This document shows positions 11,418 through 14,512 of a stretch of DNA of 14,512 nucleotides, in pieces. This DNA comes from Gonium pectorale. Lineage: Eukaryota; Chlorophyta; Chlorophyceae; Chlamydomonadales; Volvocaceae. The stretch is from NCBI GenBank assembly GCA_001584585.1, contig LSYV01000384.1, positions 3,115 to 17,626 of the forward strand. Reading direction: 5' to 3'. The first letter of the stretch is position 1. Every line of letters begins with the position of its first letter. The position numbers and the translations under genes were made by a program. Below the pieces are notes generated by a model. The model was given only the letters and a program-made list of their open reading frames with translations. It was not told where the DNA came from and made no database searches.

Positions 11418-14337
11418 GACGCAGGTATCGCCGGCGGGCTGAGAGCGTTATCAGGAAAGTGTGGAATTCGTTTCAGTAGCATGGGGAGGAGACGGGCCGA
11501 GCTGTGCATGTCAATTTTCCACGTGAATCTTTTTACTGCCAGCCGCCACCCGCCTCGCACACCGGACACAAGGCCGCCGCCGTCACCGTTGTTGCTAAAC
11601 TACTGATGCCGTCCCAGTGCCAGCAGCTAACTGCAGTCCACTGGCCACCGCACCTGGCTCCCAGGCAGCAGCCCCAGCTCCCCGCCGAAGCCCAGCCCGT
11701 AGCGCGGCCGCACGCGGGTGGGCCGGAAGTGGGCCGGGGAGCGCAGGCTGTCCAGGAACCGCATCTCGCAGCGGCGGGCGGCGCAGGGCGTGACGCCCGG
11801 CAGCCACTCCCGGCCCGGCTGGGCGACACGGAGGAAGGGGTCACCGAAGGACAGGTGCGGCAGCGCGCCTGCGGGCAGCAGAAGCATAAGCACGGTGGCG
11901 GGCGAGTTTGGATAGTATTGAGCGCTGCCTGTCAACGAGTGTGGGAAGGGCCCGCTATCGAGTCAAGTGCCATGCGAGGGGCCACAACCTCCCGTCGGGC
12001 CATCATCACGCCAATGCAGTTCGGGCCGTCTGTCTGATACGGCGGGTGCGTGGGGGCCGATGCCGGGTTCGCGCCGGCGGGTGCCGCGTGCCGTCCCCCA
12101 CCTGGCATGGCCGGCAGCGGGGTGGGCGGCGGGGCGCGCCAGGCGCACTCGCCGGTGTTGGGGTTGAGGTACAGCACCAAGCGGGGCTTGCCGCTCGCCT
12201 CGTCGAGCTGCGGTCGCGCGGGGTGCGTCGAGCGATCGTAAAGGGAGCGTGTCAGCAGCATGAAAGACGTAAACCCGCAGCGCGGCTGCCACATTCCACA
12301 CAACAAGAGGGCTCTGCCCTTAACTTTGATCCCAGTGCTGCCTCCTCTCCGCCTTTGTGCCGCAATCCTTTCAAACTCCAAGCTCCTGCTCCTCCTGCTG
12401 CTCCCGCCGCCCGCCCGCCGCACCCACCGCCATGTCCCACTCCTCCCACACGCAAGGGTCGGGCCGCAGCCCCTCGGCTGCCTCCCCCGCGGCCAGCCAG
12501 CGCCGCAGCGTGAGCTCCCACCGCAGCGGCGGATCGCTGGTGGCGCACCGCACCTCCAGTCGCTCCACGTACACCGGGCCTGAGGGCGGCCGGAGCGGGA
12601 CCCCGAGGACGGGGCACAGGGGGCCGATACGGGACGGTCATCACTGCCTCATGCAGCAGAAGGCGAGGCACGGGCAGGGGCCAGGGCAGGGGCCAAGACA
12701 AGCTAGTTGAGACGGGGTGCCCTCTCGCACGAGCTCTTACCCCCCCCCCCGCGCCAGGCCCCTCTCCCGCTGTTTACCGCCTCCCGCCGCCTCCGCTTGC
12801 AGGTTGACGCAGTCCAGGTTGCCCAGCTGCGCCCCAGGGGCCAGCGTCACCTCGTAGCGGAGCACCCGGCAGGCGGCCAGCAGCGGGGCGGACTGCAGAT
12901 AGATCGCCACGGGAGAGCGGGCGGGCGGTCAGGGGGCGAGGAGGTTTGGGTCCAGAAAGGGGGTGGCTCAGCATCGTAGCAGAGCAGAGAACACGGGCAG
13001 CGGGCACCAGGAGAGGGCGGTCGCCGAGTGCAAAGGCGACGTCAGCAGGTTCGAGGGCGGAGGGCCAAGATTAAACCTCGGAAGGTGCACGGTGCGGGTC
13101 GTAACTGTACCTCGAGGGTAACCGCAACGTCCGGAGGCAGCGTCGGCCGCTCCTTTGCGAGAGAGTTGCGCACGGACGCCGGCGGAGGCGGGGTGGGTGG
13201 CTCCGGCGGAGCGGCGACGGCAGGGGCCTCCTTCACGGAGGAGCCGCGGCGCGGTGTCCCGGCTGCACTGGCTGCAGGCGACGGCGTCATCCGGCCGGTA
13301 GCGATGGGCCTAGGCGCAGCAATCGAGCCGGCGGCCGATTCGGCGGCCGTTCCGAAACCGGCAGAGGCCGCAGCCATTGGGGTGGTGGCGGCGGACCGCA
13401 CGCTGCGCGGCGATCCCGCTAAGGACGCGGCCCGGCTCGTGGCTCTGGATGGCATCAGTGGCAGAACGGGCGCCGCCGGTACGGGCAACCCATAGGTCAC
13501 AGCAGCAGCCGCCGAGGCCGTGGCCGCCACGATATCGGGCCGTAGCGTGGGGCTCCCGGGGCCCTCGCCATCACCGCCTACACTCGCCTCCACTGCCTCC
13601 GACTGCAGGTCCACGGATTGGGCCACAGACTGCGCCGCCGAACGGAAGCCGCCACTGCCGCCCATGCTGGGTGACCCTAACACGCCGCTCCCGGGTTGCC
13701 CCCGCGGCGCCGGCGCCGTTGCCACTGTGGCTGCCGCTGCCGCTGCAGGGAAGCGGCCATAAGCGGCTGCGGCAGTCCCCAGCGCTGCGGGATCGGGGCT
13801 GGGCTCCGGGCCAACCTCCAGCCCTTCGCCCAGCGGCCGCGGGGAGGCCCTCCCCGCGACGGCTCTGCTGGCTGCCCCAGCGGCTCTGCTACTGCGAGCA
13901 CGGTCGCCAGCTCCGCCGGCAGCGCTACGAAAAGAACTACCAACTGAAACCGCCCGCGCTCCGGGCACCACGCTGCGCACCGACCCAGATGCCGCGCGCG
14001 AGCCGACAGCCAGATCAGTGGCTTCCACCGCCGCCGCCGCCGCCGCAGCTGCTGCGCTTTGGTCACCGCTTGCGAGCATGGCGGCGAGGTAGGCGCCACC
14101 GCCGCTTTGGTCGGGGGGGCCCGGCGGGGCGGAGGCCCGCGCGGTGCTGTGCGGTGGCGTCGAGACAGCGGAGCGAGGCGTGGAGGGCAGCTGCTGCGGC
14201 TTCTTCTTCTCCGACAGGCCAGCCTTGAGCAGCGAAGCGGATTCCTTTTCGTAGACGTAGCTCACAAAGGGTACGGCCTCCAGCTGGCATGCCGCAGGGG
14301 CGGCAGCAAGCAGATAGGGGATGGCGAGGATTGACAT
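251..14337 (-). CDS. Large multi-exon gene: multi-PLAT (LH2) protein with WW-like and NPCBM-like domains
   Basis: Seen: 26 minus-strand exons join in frame from 14337 to 1304, and two weaker ones extend to 251. The exons are 14337-13111, 12892-12778, 12579-12428, 12207-12102, 11868-11654, 11355-11037, 10690-10573, 10302-10167, 9709-9611, 9151-8970, 8634-8473, 8198-8006, 7625-7563, 7211-7066, 6763-6724, 6509-6357, 6155-6048, 5711-5642, 5184-5075, 4233-4120, 3680-3510, 3284-3151, 2760-2679, 2260-2168, 1998-1826, 1576-1304, then 1021-832 and 346-251. Numbering from the ATG at 14337, the layout is: low-complexity 44-395, half PLAT about 400-475, WW-like 492-525, NPCBM-like 570-788, PLATs at 839-960, 1007-1106, 1130-1231 and 1338-1462, and a partial PLAT 1487-1560. 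Known: PLAT domains bind lipids or proteins at membranes, and LOXHD1 is a run of PLAT repeats. Inferred: a non-enzymatic scaffold. Both ends are uncertain, and the gene probably continues past the left edge. Confidence 0.8.
347..831. other. Gene-free stretch (putative intron) with small tandem repeats
   Basis: About 485 bases between candidate exons 27 and 28. It holds a GAGAGCTGAG-type tandem repeat (about 462-520), CCCCACCCCA and poly-G runs near 630-672, and no convincing coding sequence on either strand. No TGTAA poly(A) signal, typical of this algal group, is seen on the minus strand here. Confidence 0.5.
462..520. repeat. Tandem repeat, GAGAGCTGA-type units
   Basis: Five to six imperfect copies of a 7-14 base unit (GCTGAGA / GCAGAGA) stand head to tail between about 462 and 520. 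The array lies in the putative intron between exons 27 and 28. Confidence 0.75.
832..1021 (-). CDS. Candidate exon 27
   Basis: The CTCAG acceptor at 1022 joins exon 26 in frame (R, then HFLTEQALAHPHPAEAYFCP). Coding bias is good for the first 30 residues and then fades into a Pro/Thr-rich stretch with AT-rich third positions. Ending at AAG|GTGGGC (831) gives phase 0, matching the next exon. If no splice occurs, the frame stops at TGA 780-778, which would make this the last exon. I cannot decide between the two. Confidence 0.42.
1304..1576 (-). CDS. Exon 26: partial PLAT 5 and Ala/Pro-rich stretch
   Basis: Codes residues 1494-1584 plus two bases. AAMHIRHDAPGVWPGWPLRD is the 'l.irhD..G..p.W.L.dV' part of a PLAT. 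An Ala/Pro-rich insertion follows, then STYPLLPLAPTLHLFPG, where the terminal strand would be. The acceptor GGCGCAG at 1577 is the one that keeps this frame; its pyrimidine tract is weak. Donor ATCAG|GTGCGG. Confidence 0.75.
1826..1998 (-). CDS. Exon 25: end of PLAT 4 and first strand of PLAT 5
   Basis: Codes residues 1437-1493 plus two bases. SITVRDVSDSGSAPTHFTAG with GQWLGV closes PLAT 4 (V.v.d.....F....WL). LRLLPAGTCAVSFIG may be the first or second strand of a fifth PLAT. Acceptor GCGCAG, donor GTGGGC. Confidence 0.82.
2168..2260 (-). CDS. Exon 24: PLAT 4, LG strand
   Basis: Codes residues 1406-1436. VSCDEALGEELLRADLRLP continues DVFQ as 'DvFqV......lG.l...dl', then SAAGDWGILLK is the 'g.W.l..' strand. 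Acceptor TCGCAG, donor AAG|GTGGGG, phase 0/0. Confidence 0.85.
2679..2760 (-). CDS. Exon 23: PLAT 4, F-strand
   Basis: Codes residues 1378-1405. The split codon restores Arg, then PLVLSSESCTTAGVAPFTDA and AQPDVFQ give 'l.L..s....pF..a..D.F.v' of the PLAT fold. Only the acceptor at 2761 puts this in frame with exon 22. Donor CAG|GTGGGG. Confidence 0.83.
3151..3284 (-). CDS. Exon 22: PLAT 4, first half
   Basis: Codes residues 1334-1377 plus two bases. TYEVVVAKGG is the opening strand and RAARAVTLALHGSAASC the v.laL.G strand. The GTd motif is lost (NVSLGGGRA in its place). Acceptor CCCTAG, donor CTGCAG|GTGCCG in phase 2. Confidence 0.83.
3510..3680 (-). CDS. Exon 21: unrecognised segment with acidic Ala-rich tail
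   Basis: Codes residues 1277-1333. It starts VLQHSDIAILDSGRAVPDPE followed by LDLAYVRCVQSR, then a Glu/Ala-rich, probably helical stretch and a Pro/Lys end (SPRPPKP). Acceptor CCGCAG, donor CCC|GTGAGT. Together with exon 20 it makes about 95 residues between PLAT 3 and PLAT 4 without a recognisable domain. Confidence 0.7.
3681..4119 (-). other. Intron between exons 20 and 21
   Basis: 439 bases, GTGCGC donor and CCGCAG acceptor. It contains the GCCGTCGCAGTGC tandem array and an AT-richer stretch near 3955-4060 that stands out from the surrounding GC-rich sequence. No exon-like segment is seen. Confidence 0.6.
3828..3960. repeat. Imperfect tandem repeat built on GCCGTCGCAGTGC
   Basis: The 13-base core GCCGTCGCAGTGC occurs at 3845-3857, 3874-3886 and 3941-3953, with variants at 3857-3868 and 3891-3905. 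The block GGCGAGTATT.TA.CTAGG occurs twice (from about 3827 and 3922), each time just before a core copy. It lies in the intron between exons 20 and 21. Confidence 0.85.
4120..4233 (-). CDS. Exon 20: unrecognised inter-PLAT segment
   Basis: Codes residues 1239-1276 (TGQPLMRYLLVLRCKEP, then a Glu/Ala-rich stretch, then VQLSGWNSK). The exon is supported by a pyrimidine tract, the CCCAG acceptor, the AAG|GTGCGC donor, GC-rich third positions and a phase 0/0 fit with its neighbours. I do not recognise a family. MRYLLVLRC could be a single beta strand of a decayed PLAT. Confidence 0.7.
4401..4416. repeat. (TG)8 microsatellite
   Basis: Pure TG run on the plus strand, CA on the transcribed-gene sense strand, within the long intron. 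Confidence 0.9.
4770..4788. repeat. GGATCC tandem repeat
   Basis: Three consecutive copies of GGATCC, the last ending GGATCGG, in the 841-nt intron. The unit is palindromic. Confidence 0.85.
5075..5184 (-). CDS. Exon 19: end of PLAT 3
   Basis: Codes residues 1202-1238. GDSPNWHLDHIEVTHTGTG is the 'g..p.W.Ld.i.V' strand, and TAVFVCRNWL is the terminal F.C..WL strand. Acceptor CCGCAG, donor GTGGGG in phase 0. It is followed by the longest intron (841 nt). Confidence 0.9.
5185..5641 (-). other. Intron between exons 18 and 19
   Basis: 457 bases with normal GTGGGG/CCGCAG ends. The middle (about 5440-5600) is less GC-rich than the flanks. No exon or distinct repeat is seen. Confidence 0.55.
5642..5711 (-). 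CDS. Exon 18: PLAT 3, LG-strand and HD-G motif
   Basis: A 70-nt exon coding DVFFFPDPGLGELGSVCISH then DDSG (1179-1202). This fits '.F.v..pdlGel..v.i.hDdsG' residue by residue, including the aspartates that are often near ligand or calcium sites in PLAT domains. Acceptor CCGCAG, donor GTGGGG in phase 1. Confidence 0.9.
6048..6155 (-). CDS. Exon 17: PLAT 3, core
   Basis: Codes residues 1143-1178. ASTDARVYLDLFGSRGQ is the aGTda.V.l.L.G..G motif, and STGDTFNEGAE is the 's....F..G..d' motif with its Phe kept. Acceptor CCGCAG, donor GTGGGC. PLAT 3 is the most canonical copy in the gene. Confidence 0.9.
6357..6509 (-). CDS. Exon 16: end of PLAT 2 and start of PLAT 3
   Basis: Codes residues 1092-1142. 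VVRLLDGKHYLFLP closes PLAT 2 (v.......yyF). A Pro/Asp-rich linker (PPPPDPDHPP) follows, and HFRIATFTSALPE opens PLAT 3. Both splice phases are 0. The clean change from one PLAT to the next inside one exon supports a tandem array. Confidence 0.85.
6724..6763 (-). CDS. Exon 15: 40-nt micro-exon of PLAT 2
   Basis: Codes the split codon plus 13 residues (QMGILNSRMQCIE, 1079-1091), which match the 'w....V.V' strand of the PLAT between exons 14 and 16. Acceptor CCGCAG, donor GTACGG. Two plus forty bases give exactly 14 codons, so the frame is kept. Confidence 0.78.
7066..7211 (-). CDS. Exon 14: PLAT 2, core
   Basis: Codes residues 1030-1077 plus two bases. IVVVGLTEEGYQQAPFSLPG is the v.i.l.G..G strand, and PVPLGELLSLEMW is the lG.l..l.i strand. 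Acceptor CGTAG. Two donors keep the same frame, GTGAGG (used here) and GTGCAC six bases earlier, so the residues at the junction (WCT or W) are uncertain. Confidence 0.8.
7563..7625 (-). CDS. Exon 13: PLAT 2, first strand
   Basis: A 63-nt, phase 0/0 exon coding residues 1009-1029 (VVFHILSSGRGVGMG, then IDGDLQ). With the preceding Tyr-Lys it forms 'Y.v.f.t....G.g...dl', the opening of a PLAT. Acceptor CTGCAG, donor GTGGGC. Its small size makes it easy for gene finders to miss. Confidence 0.8.
7782..7806. repeat. GTACCC tandem repeat
   Basis: Three and a half copies of GTACCC followed by GTACGG, within the GC-donor intron (8005-7626). Confidence 0.85.
8005..8006 (-). other. Non-canonical GC splice donor
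   Basis: The exon 12 boundary reads GACTACAAG|GCGAGC on the minus strand. It joins ADYK to VVFHILSS, exactly as the PLAT fold needs, and no GT within the next 25 bases gives a better join. The intron (8005-7626) ends in a normal CTGCAG. Confidence 0.7.
8006..8198 (-). CDS. Exon 12: end of PLAT 1 and entry to PLAT 2
   Basis: Codes residues 944-1008. EETGRTWYFVGGGRFL at 945-960 is the terminal PLAT strand (tgr.y.F.c.rWL). A linker rich in Ala, Gly and Pro follows, then LFLPVASSAADYK. The final Tyr-Lys is the first strand of PLAT 2 and runs straight on as VVFHILSS in exon 13. The donor that gives this join is GC (AAG|GCGAGC), not GT. Confidence 0.83.
8473..8634 (-). CDS. Exon 11: PLAT 1, middle
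   Basis: Codes residues 890-943 plus two bases. GRKVALLEPVSLPLMEQLTG is the F..g..d.F......lG.l part of the fold, here without the usual Phe residues. GDWGVQHVEVA is the 'sp.W.l..V.V' strand. A Gly/Pro-rich insertion (about 15 residues) sits between them. Acceptor CCACAG, donor GTGAGC. Confidence 0.83.
8970..9151 (-). CDS. Exon 10: PLAT 1, first half
   Basis: Codes residues 830-889 plus two bases. SYRISVFTAPDKGGGTRSRV is a clear PLAT start (Y.v.v.Tg...gaGT...V), followed by YVRLHGRRGKDAGGAVL, the v.L.G..G..... L strand. The donor is GTGGGT at 8969. Another GT four bases downstream would break the frame with exon 11. Confidence 0.88.
9152..9610 (-). other. Intron between exons 9 and 10
   Basis: 459 bases, GTGAGTG donor and CGCAG acceptor. 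It contains the CGCC repeat near 9586-9604, a perfect inverted repeat (9383-9405) and a GGGA/G-run tract at 9175-9200. No exon is recognised. Confidence 0.55.
9383..9405. repeat. Perfect 9-bp inverted repeat
   Basis: CTTCCGGCG (9383-9391) and CGCCGGAAG (9397-9405) with a five-base loop, in the 459-nt intron between exons 9 and 10. It would form a strong hairpin in RNA. It is too short and isolated to call a mobile element. Confidence 0.7.
9611..9709 (-). CDS. Exon 9: linker between NPCBM-like domain and PLAT 1
   Basis: Codes residues 797-829, a 99-nt phase 0/0 exon (AVDVVAKDVKVHF, then GGDIMYMAPARSVPPE). I do not recognise a domain. It could be skipped without changing frame. Acceptor CCTCAG and donor GTGAGTG are both strong. 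Confidence 0.75.
9968..10060. repeat. Dispersed direct repeat CAGCGTCGG.CCGGAGAT
   Basis: The 18-base element lies at 9968-9985 and again at 10043-10060, differing by one base (C or T at the tenth position). Each copy is followed within 10-15 bases by a CA run, suggesting duplication of a larger unit of about 75 bases. Confidence 0.8.
10064..10145. repeat. CA-rich microsatellite tract
   Basis: Interrupted (CA)n with GCGCA and TATACA interruptions. On the gene's sense strand it is a TG-rich tract that begins about 20 bases after the donor of exon 8. Confidence 0.88.
10167..10302 (-). CDS. Exon 8: NPCBM-like C-terminal strands
   Basis: Codes residues 751-796. RQLQLVVESDFSGDARCVWL continues the NPCBM pattern (L.L.v.d..gd.....W.d..l), with the terminal Trp at 769. 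The helical tail LQDRALLAELDAAARASQ follows. Known: NPCBM modules are found with glycosidases and in carbohydrate-binding contexts. No glycosidase domain is visible here, so sugar binding is only a possibility. Confidence 0.8.
10573..10690 (-). CDS. Exon 7: NPCBM-like strands
   Basis: Codes residues 712-750 plus two bases. VRFSVVKDDALVWATWLRAA fits the family pattern 'v.F.V..Dg..vw.s..l', followed by CCEPLLGC leading into the next exon. Acceptor CCGCAG, donor GTACGC. The split codon joined to exon 8 restores Arg in a continuous LLGCRQLQLVVESD. Confidence 0.8.
11037..11355 (-). CDS. Exon 6: NPCBM-like core with loop insertion
   Basis: Codes residues 606-711 plus one base. VRVKGLACTRSIAVSARGG fits the NPCBM strand 'i.G..y..Gi..ha', and CVVLTYDLAAAGEEL with LLTHVALDDSAG fits 'vydL....f.a.vGlDd'. 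Between them lies an extra segment of about 50 residues rich in Ala, Gly, Pro and Asp, probably a long surface loop. The acceptor CACAG lies only about 20 bases from a TG microsatellite in the intron. Donor GTGAGC in phase 1. Confidence 0.75.
11380..11413. repeat. (CA)n microsatellite near a splice acceptor
   Basis: About 16 CA units on the plus strand. On the sense strand of the gene it is a TG run that ends about 23 bases before the exon 6 acceptor (AG at 11357-11356). Confidence 0.92.
11654..11868 (-). CDS. Exon 5: start of NPCBM-like domain
   Basis: Codes residues 534-605. FLDSL at 571-575 and the RYGLGFGGELGLLPGSQ stretch resemble the opening of NPCBM domains (yLsDl.....G.g.l), which in known proteins precedes the carbohydrate-binding-type beta sandwich. 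The preceding PHLSFGDPFLRVAQPGREWL is unassigned. Acceptor CCGCAG, donor GTGCGG in phase 0. Confidence 0.7.
12102..12207 (-). CDS. Exon 4: second part of WW-like module
   Basis: Codes residues 499-533 plus one base. LDEASGKPRLVLYLNPNTGE followed by CAWRAPP matches the turn (D..SGk), the N-N-T-G strand and the closing W..PP of WW domains. The intron falls in the first loop of the module. The spacing between the two tryptophans (492 and 521) is 28 residues, longer than the usual 20-22, and the central aromatic pair is reduced to a single Tyr511. Known: WW domains bind proline-rich ligands; binding by this one is unproven. Confidence 0.7.
12428..12579 (-). CDS. Exon 3: end of half PLAT and first part of WW-like module
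   Basis: Codes residues 448-498. It carries YVERLEVRC and RRWL, closing the PLAT-like half domain, followed by CVWEEWDMA at residues 490-498, which reads as the first tryptophan and first strand of a WW module. Acceptor CTCAG, donor GTGGGT in phase 0. Confidence 0.75.
12672..12695. repeat. Short tandem repeat GGGCAGGGGCCA
   Basis: Two adjacent copies of GGGCAGGGGCCA, in the intron between exons 2 and 3. Confidence 0.7.
12778..12892 (-). CDS. Exon 2: degenerate PLAT-like half domain
   Basis: Codes residues 410-447 plus one base. LRYEVTLAPGAQLGNLDCVN resembles the second half of a PLAT domain (F.v..p.lG.l..v.l). The acceptor is TGCAG at 12893 and the donor is GTAAAC. Exon 3 continues the match (YVERLEVRC, then WELTLRRWL, the usual W/C..WL end of a PLAT). 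I see no clear first strand (Y.v.v.TG), so the domain is incomplete, or its first part lies far upstream across the low-complexity stretch. Confidence 0.7.
13111..14337 (-). CDS. Exon 1: Ala/Ser/Pro-rich N-terminal region
   Basis: Codes residues 1-409 if translation starts at the ATG at 14337. The first 18 residues (MSILAIPYLLAAAPAACQ) are hydrophobic and could be a weak signal peptide. However, the same bases read as a pyrimidine-rich tract ending in CAG at 14284, so the exon may instead begin at 14283 (LEAVPFVSYVYEKES) with more exons upstream. A short Lys patch (SEKKKPQQ) follows, then about 350 residues rich in Ala, Ser, Pro and Gly with recurring Ser-Arg and Ser-Pro pairs and a poly-Ala run. 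This is probably disordered. The exon ends VAVTLE before GTACAG, in phase 0; VAVTLE looks like a PLAT beta strand. The frame is well supported by the join to exon 2. Confidence 0.75.
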
Positions 14338-14512
14338 GGTCGGTAGATGGCAATCGCGTACACGCACGCCGCGAGGGCCCGTGCAATAGCGCCGTGGGAT
14401 CATGTCTCTTGCGCGCAACGTCAGATATCCGGACCATCCAGGCACGCTGCCCCACAGGCGCAGAGCAAGCACCTCCCCCCCCGAGCTGCTCCGCCCCCAC
14501 CCTCGCGCACCT
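14338..14512 (-). other. Upstream flank: 5' UTR or a further exon or intron
   Basis: The reading frame of exon 1 stays open back to 14472, where an AG|GTGCTTGC boundary could be an acceptor. Codon use above the ATG at 14337 has many A/T third positions, unlike the exons, which favours untranslated or intronic sequence. No promoter element is visible. Confidence 0.4.

Noticed and set aside
13028..14228. Plus-strand open frames antisense to exon 1
   Set aside because: They mirror the Ala/Ser-rich coding sequence; only the minus frame joins exon 2 and continues a PLAT-like strand.

Overview
The window looks like nuclear DNA of a volvocine green alga, of the Chlamydomonas type. It is very GC-rich, with short GC-rich introns, GTGCGG/GTGAGC-like donors, CAG acceptors, strongly GC-biased third codon positions in the exons, and CA/TG microsatellites. 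No organism name or locus can be read from the sequence itself, so this is an inference. I see no bacterial-type operon, no RNA gene, no CRISPR array and no clear transposon.

Almost the whole window is one multi-exon gene on the minus strand, read from about 14337 down to at least 1304 and probably past the left end. I reconstructed 26 exons whose reading frames join without a break (about 1,584 codons). Two further, weaker exons (1021-832 and 346-251) would take it to about 1,680 codons. Long open frames on the plus strand are GC-rich shadows without domain content.

The predicted protein, from N to C terminus, is as follows. A roughly 350-residue Ala/Ser/Pro/Gly-rich, probably disordered region comes first. 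A degenerate half PLAT-like (LH2, lipoxygenase-homology) unit is next, then a WW-like module split by an intron and an NPCBM-like beta-sandwich with a loop insertion. Then come PLAT 1, PLAT 2 and PLAT 3, two exons of unrecognised sequence, PLAT 4, and a partial PLAT 5 with a Pro/Ala-rich tail. The closest known architecture by type is the multi-PLAT (LOXHD1-like) group. The WW and NPCBM-like additions are not something I know from animal LOXHD1. PLAT domains usually bind lipid or protein at membranes, so a scaffold or adaptor is the best guess. No enzyme active site and no clear transmembrane helix is visible.

The introns (about 170-840 nt) carry CA/TG microsatellites, a 13-bp tandem repeat array, other small tandem repeats and long G-runs. 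One intron uses a GC donor instead of GT. The right end (14338-14512) is either 5' untranslated sequence or part of a further upstream exon or intron. The left 250 bases hold nothing I can assign securely.
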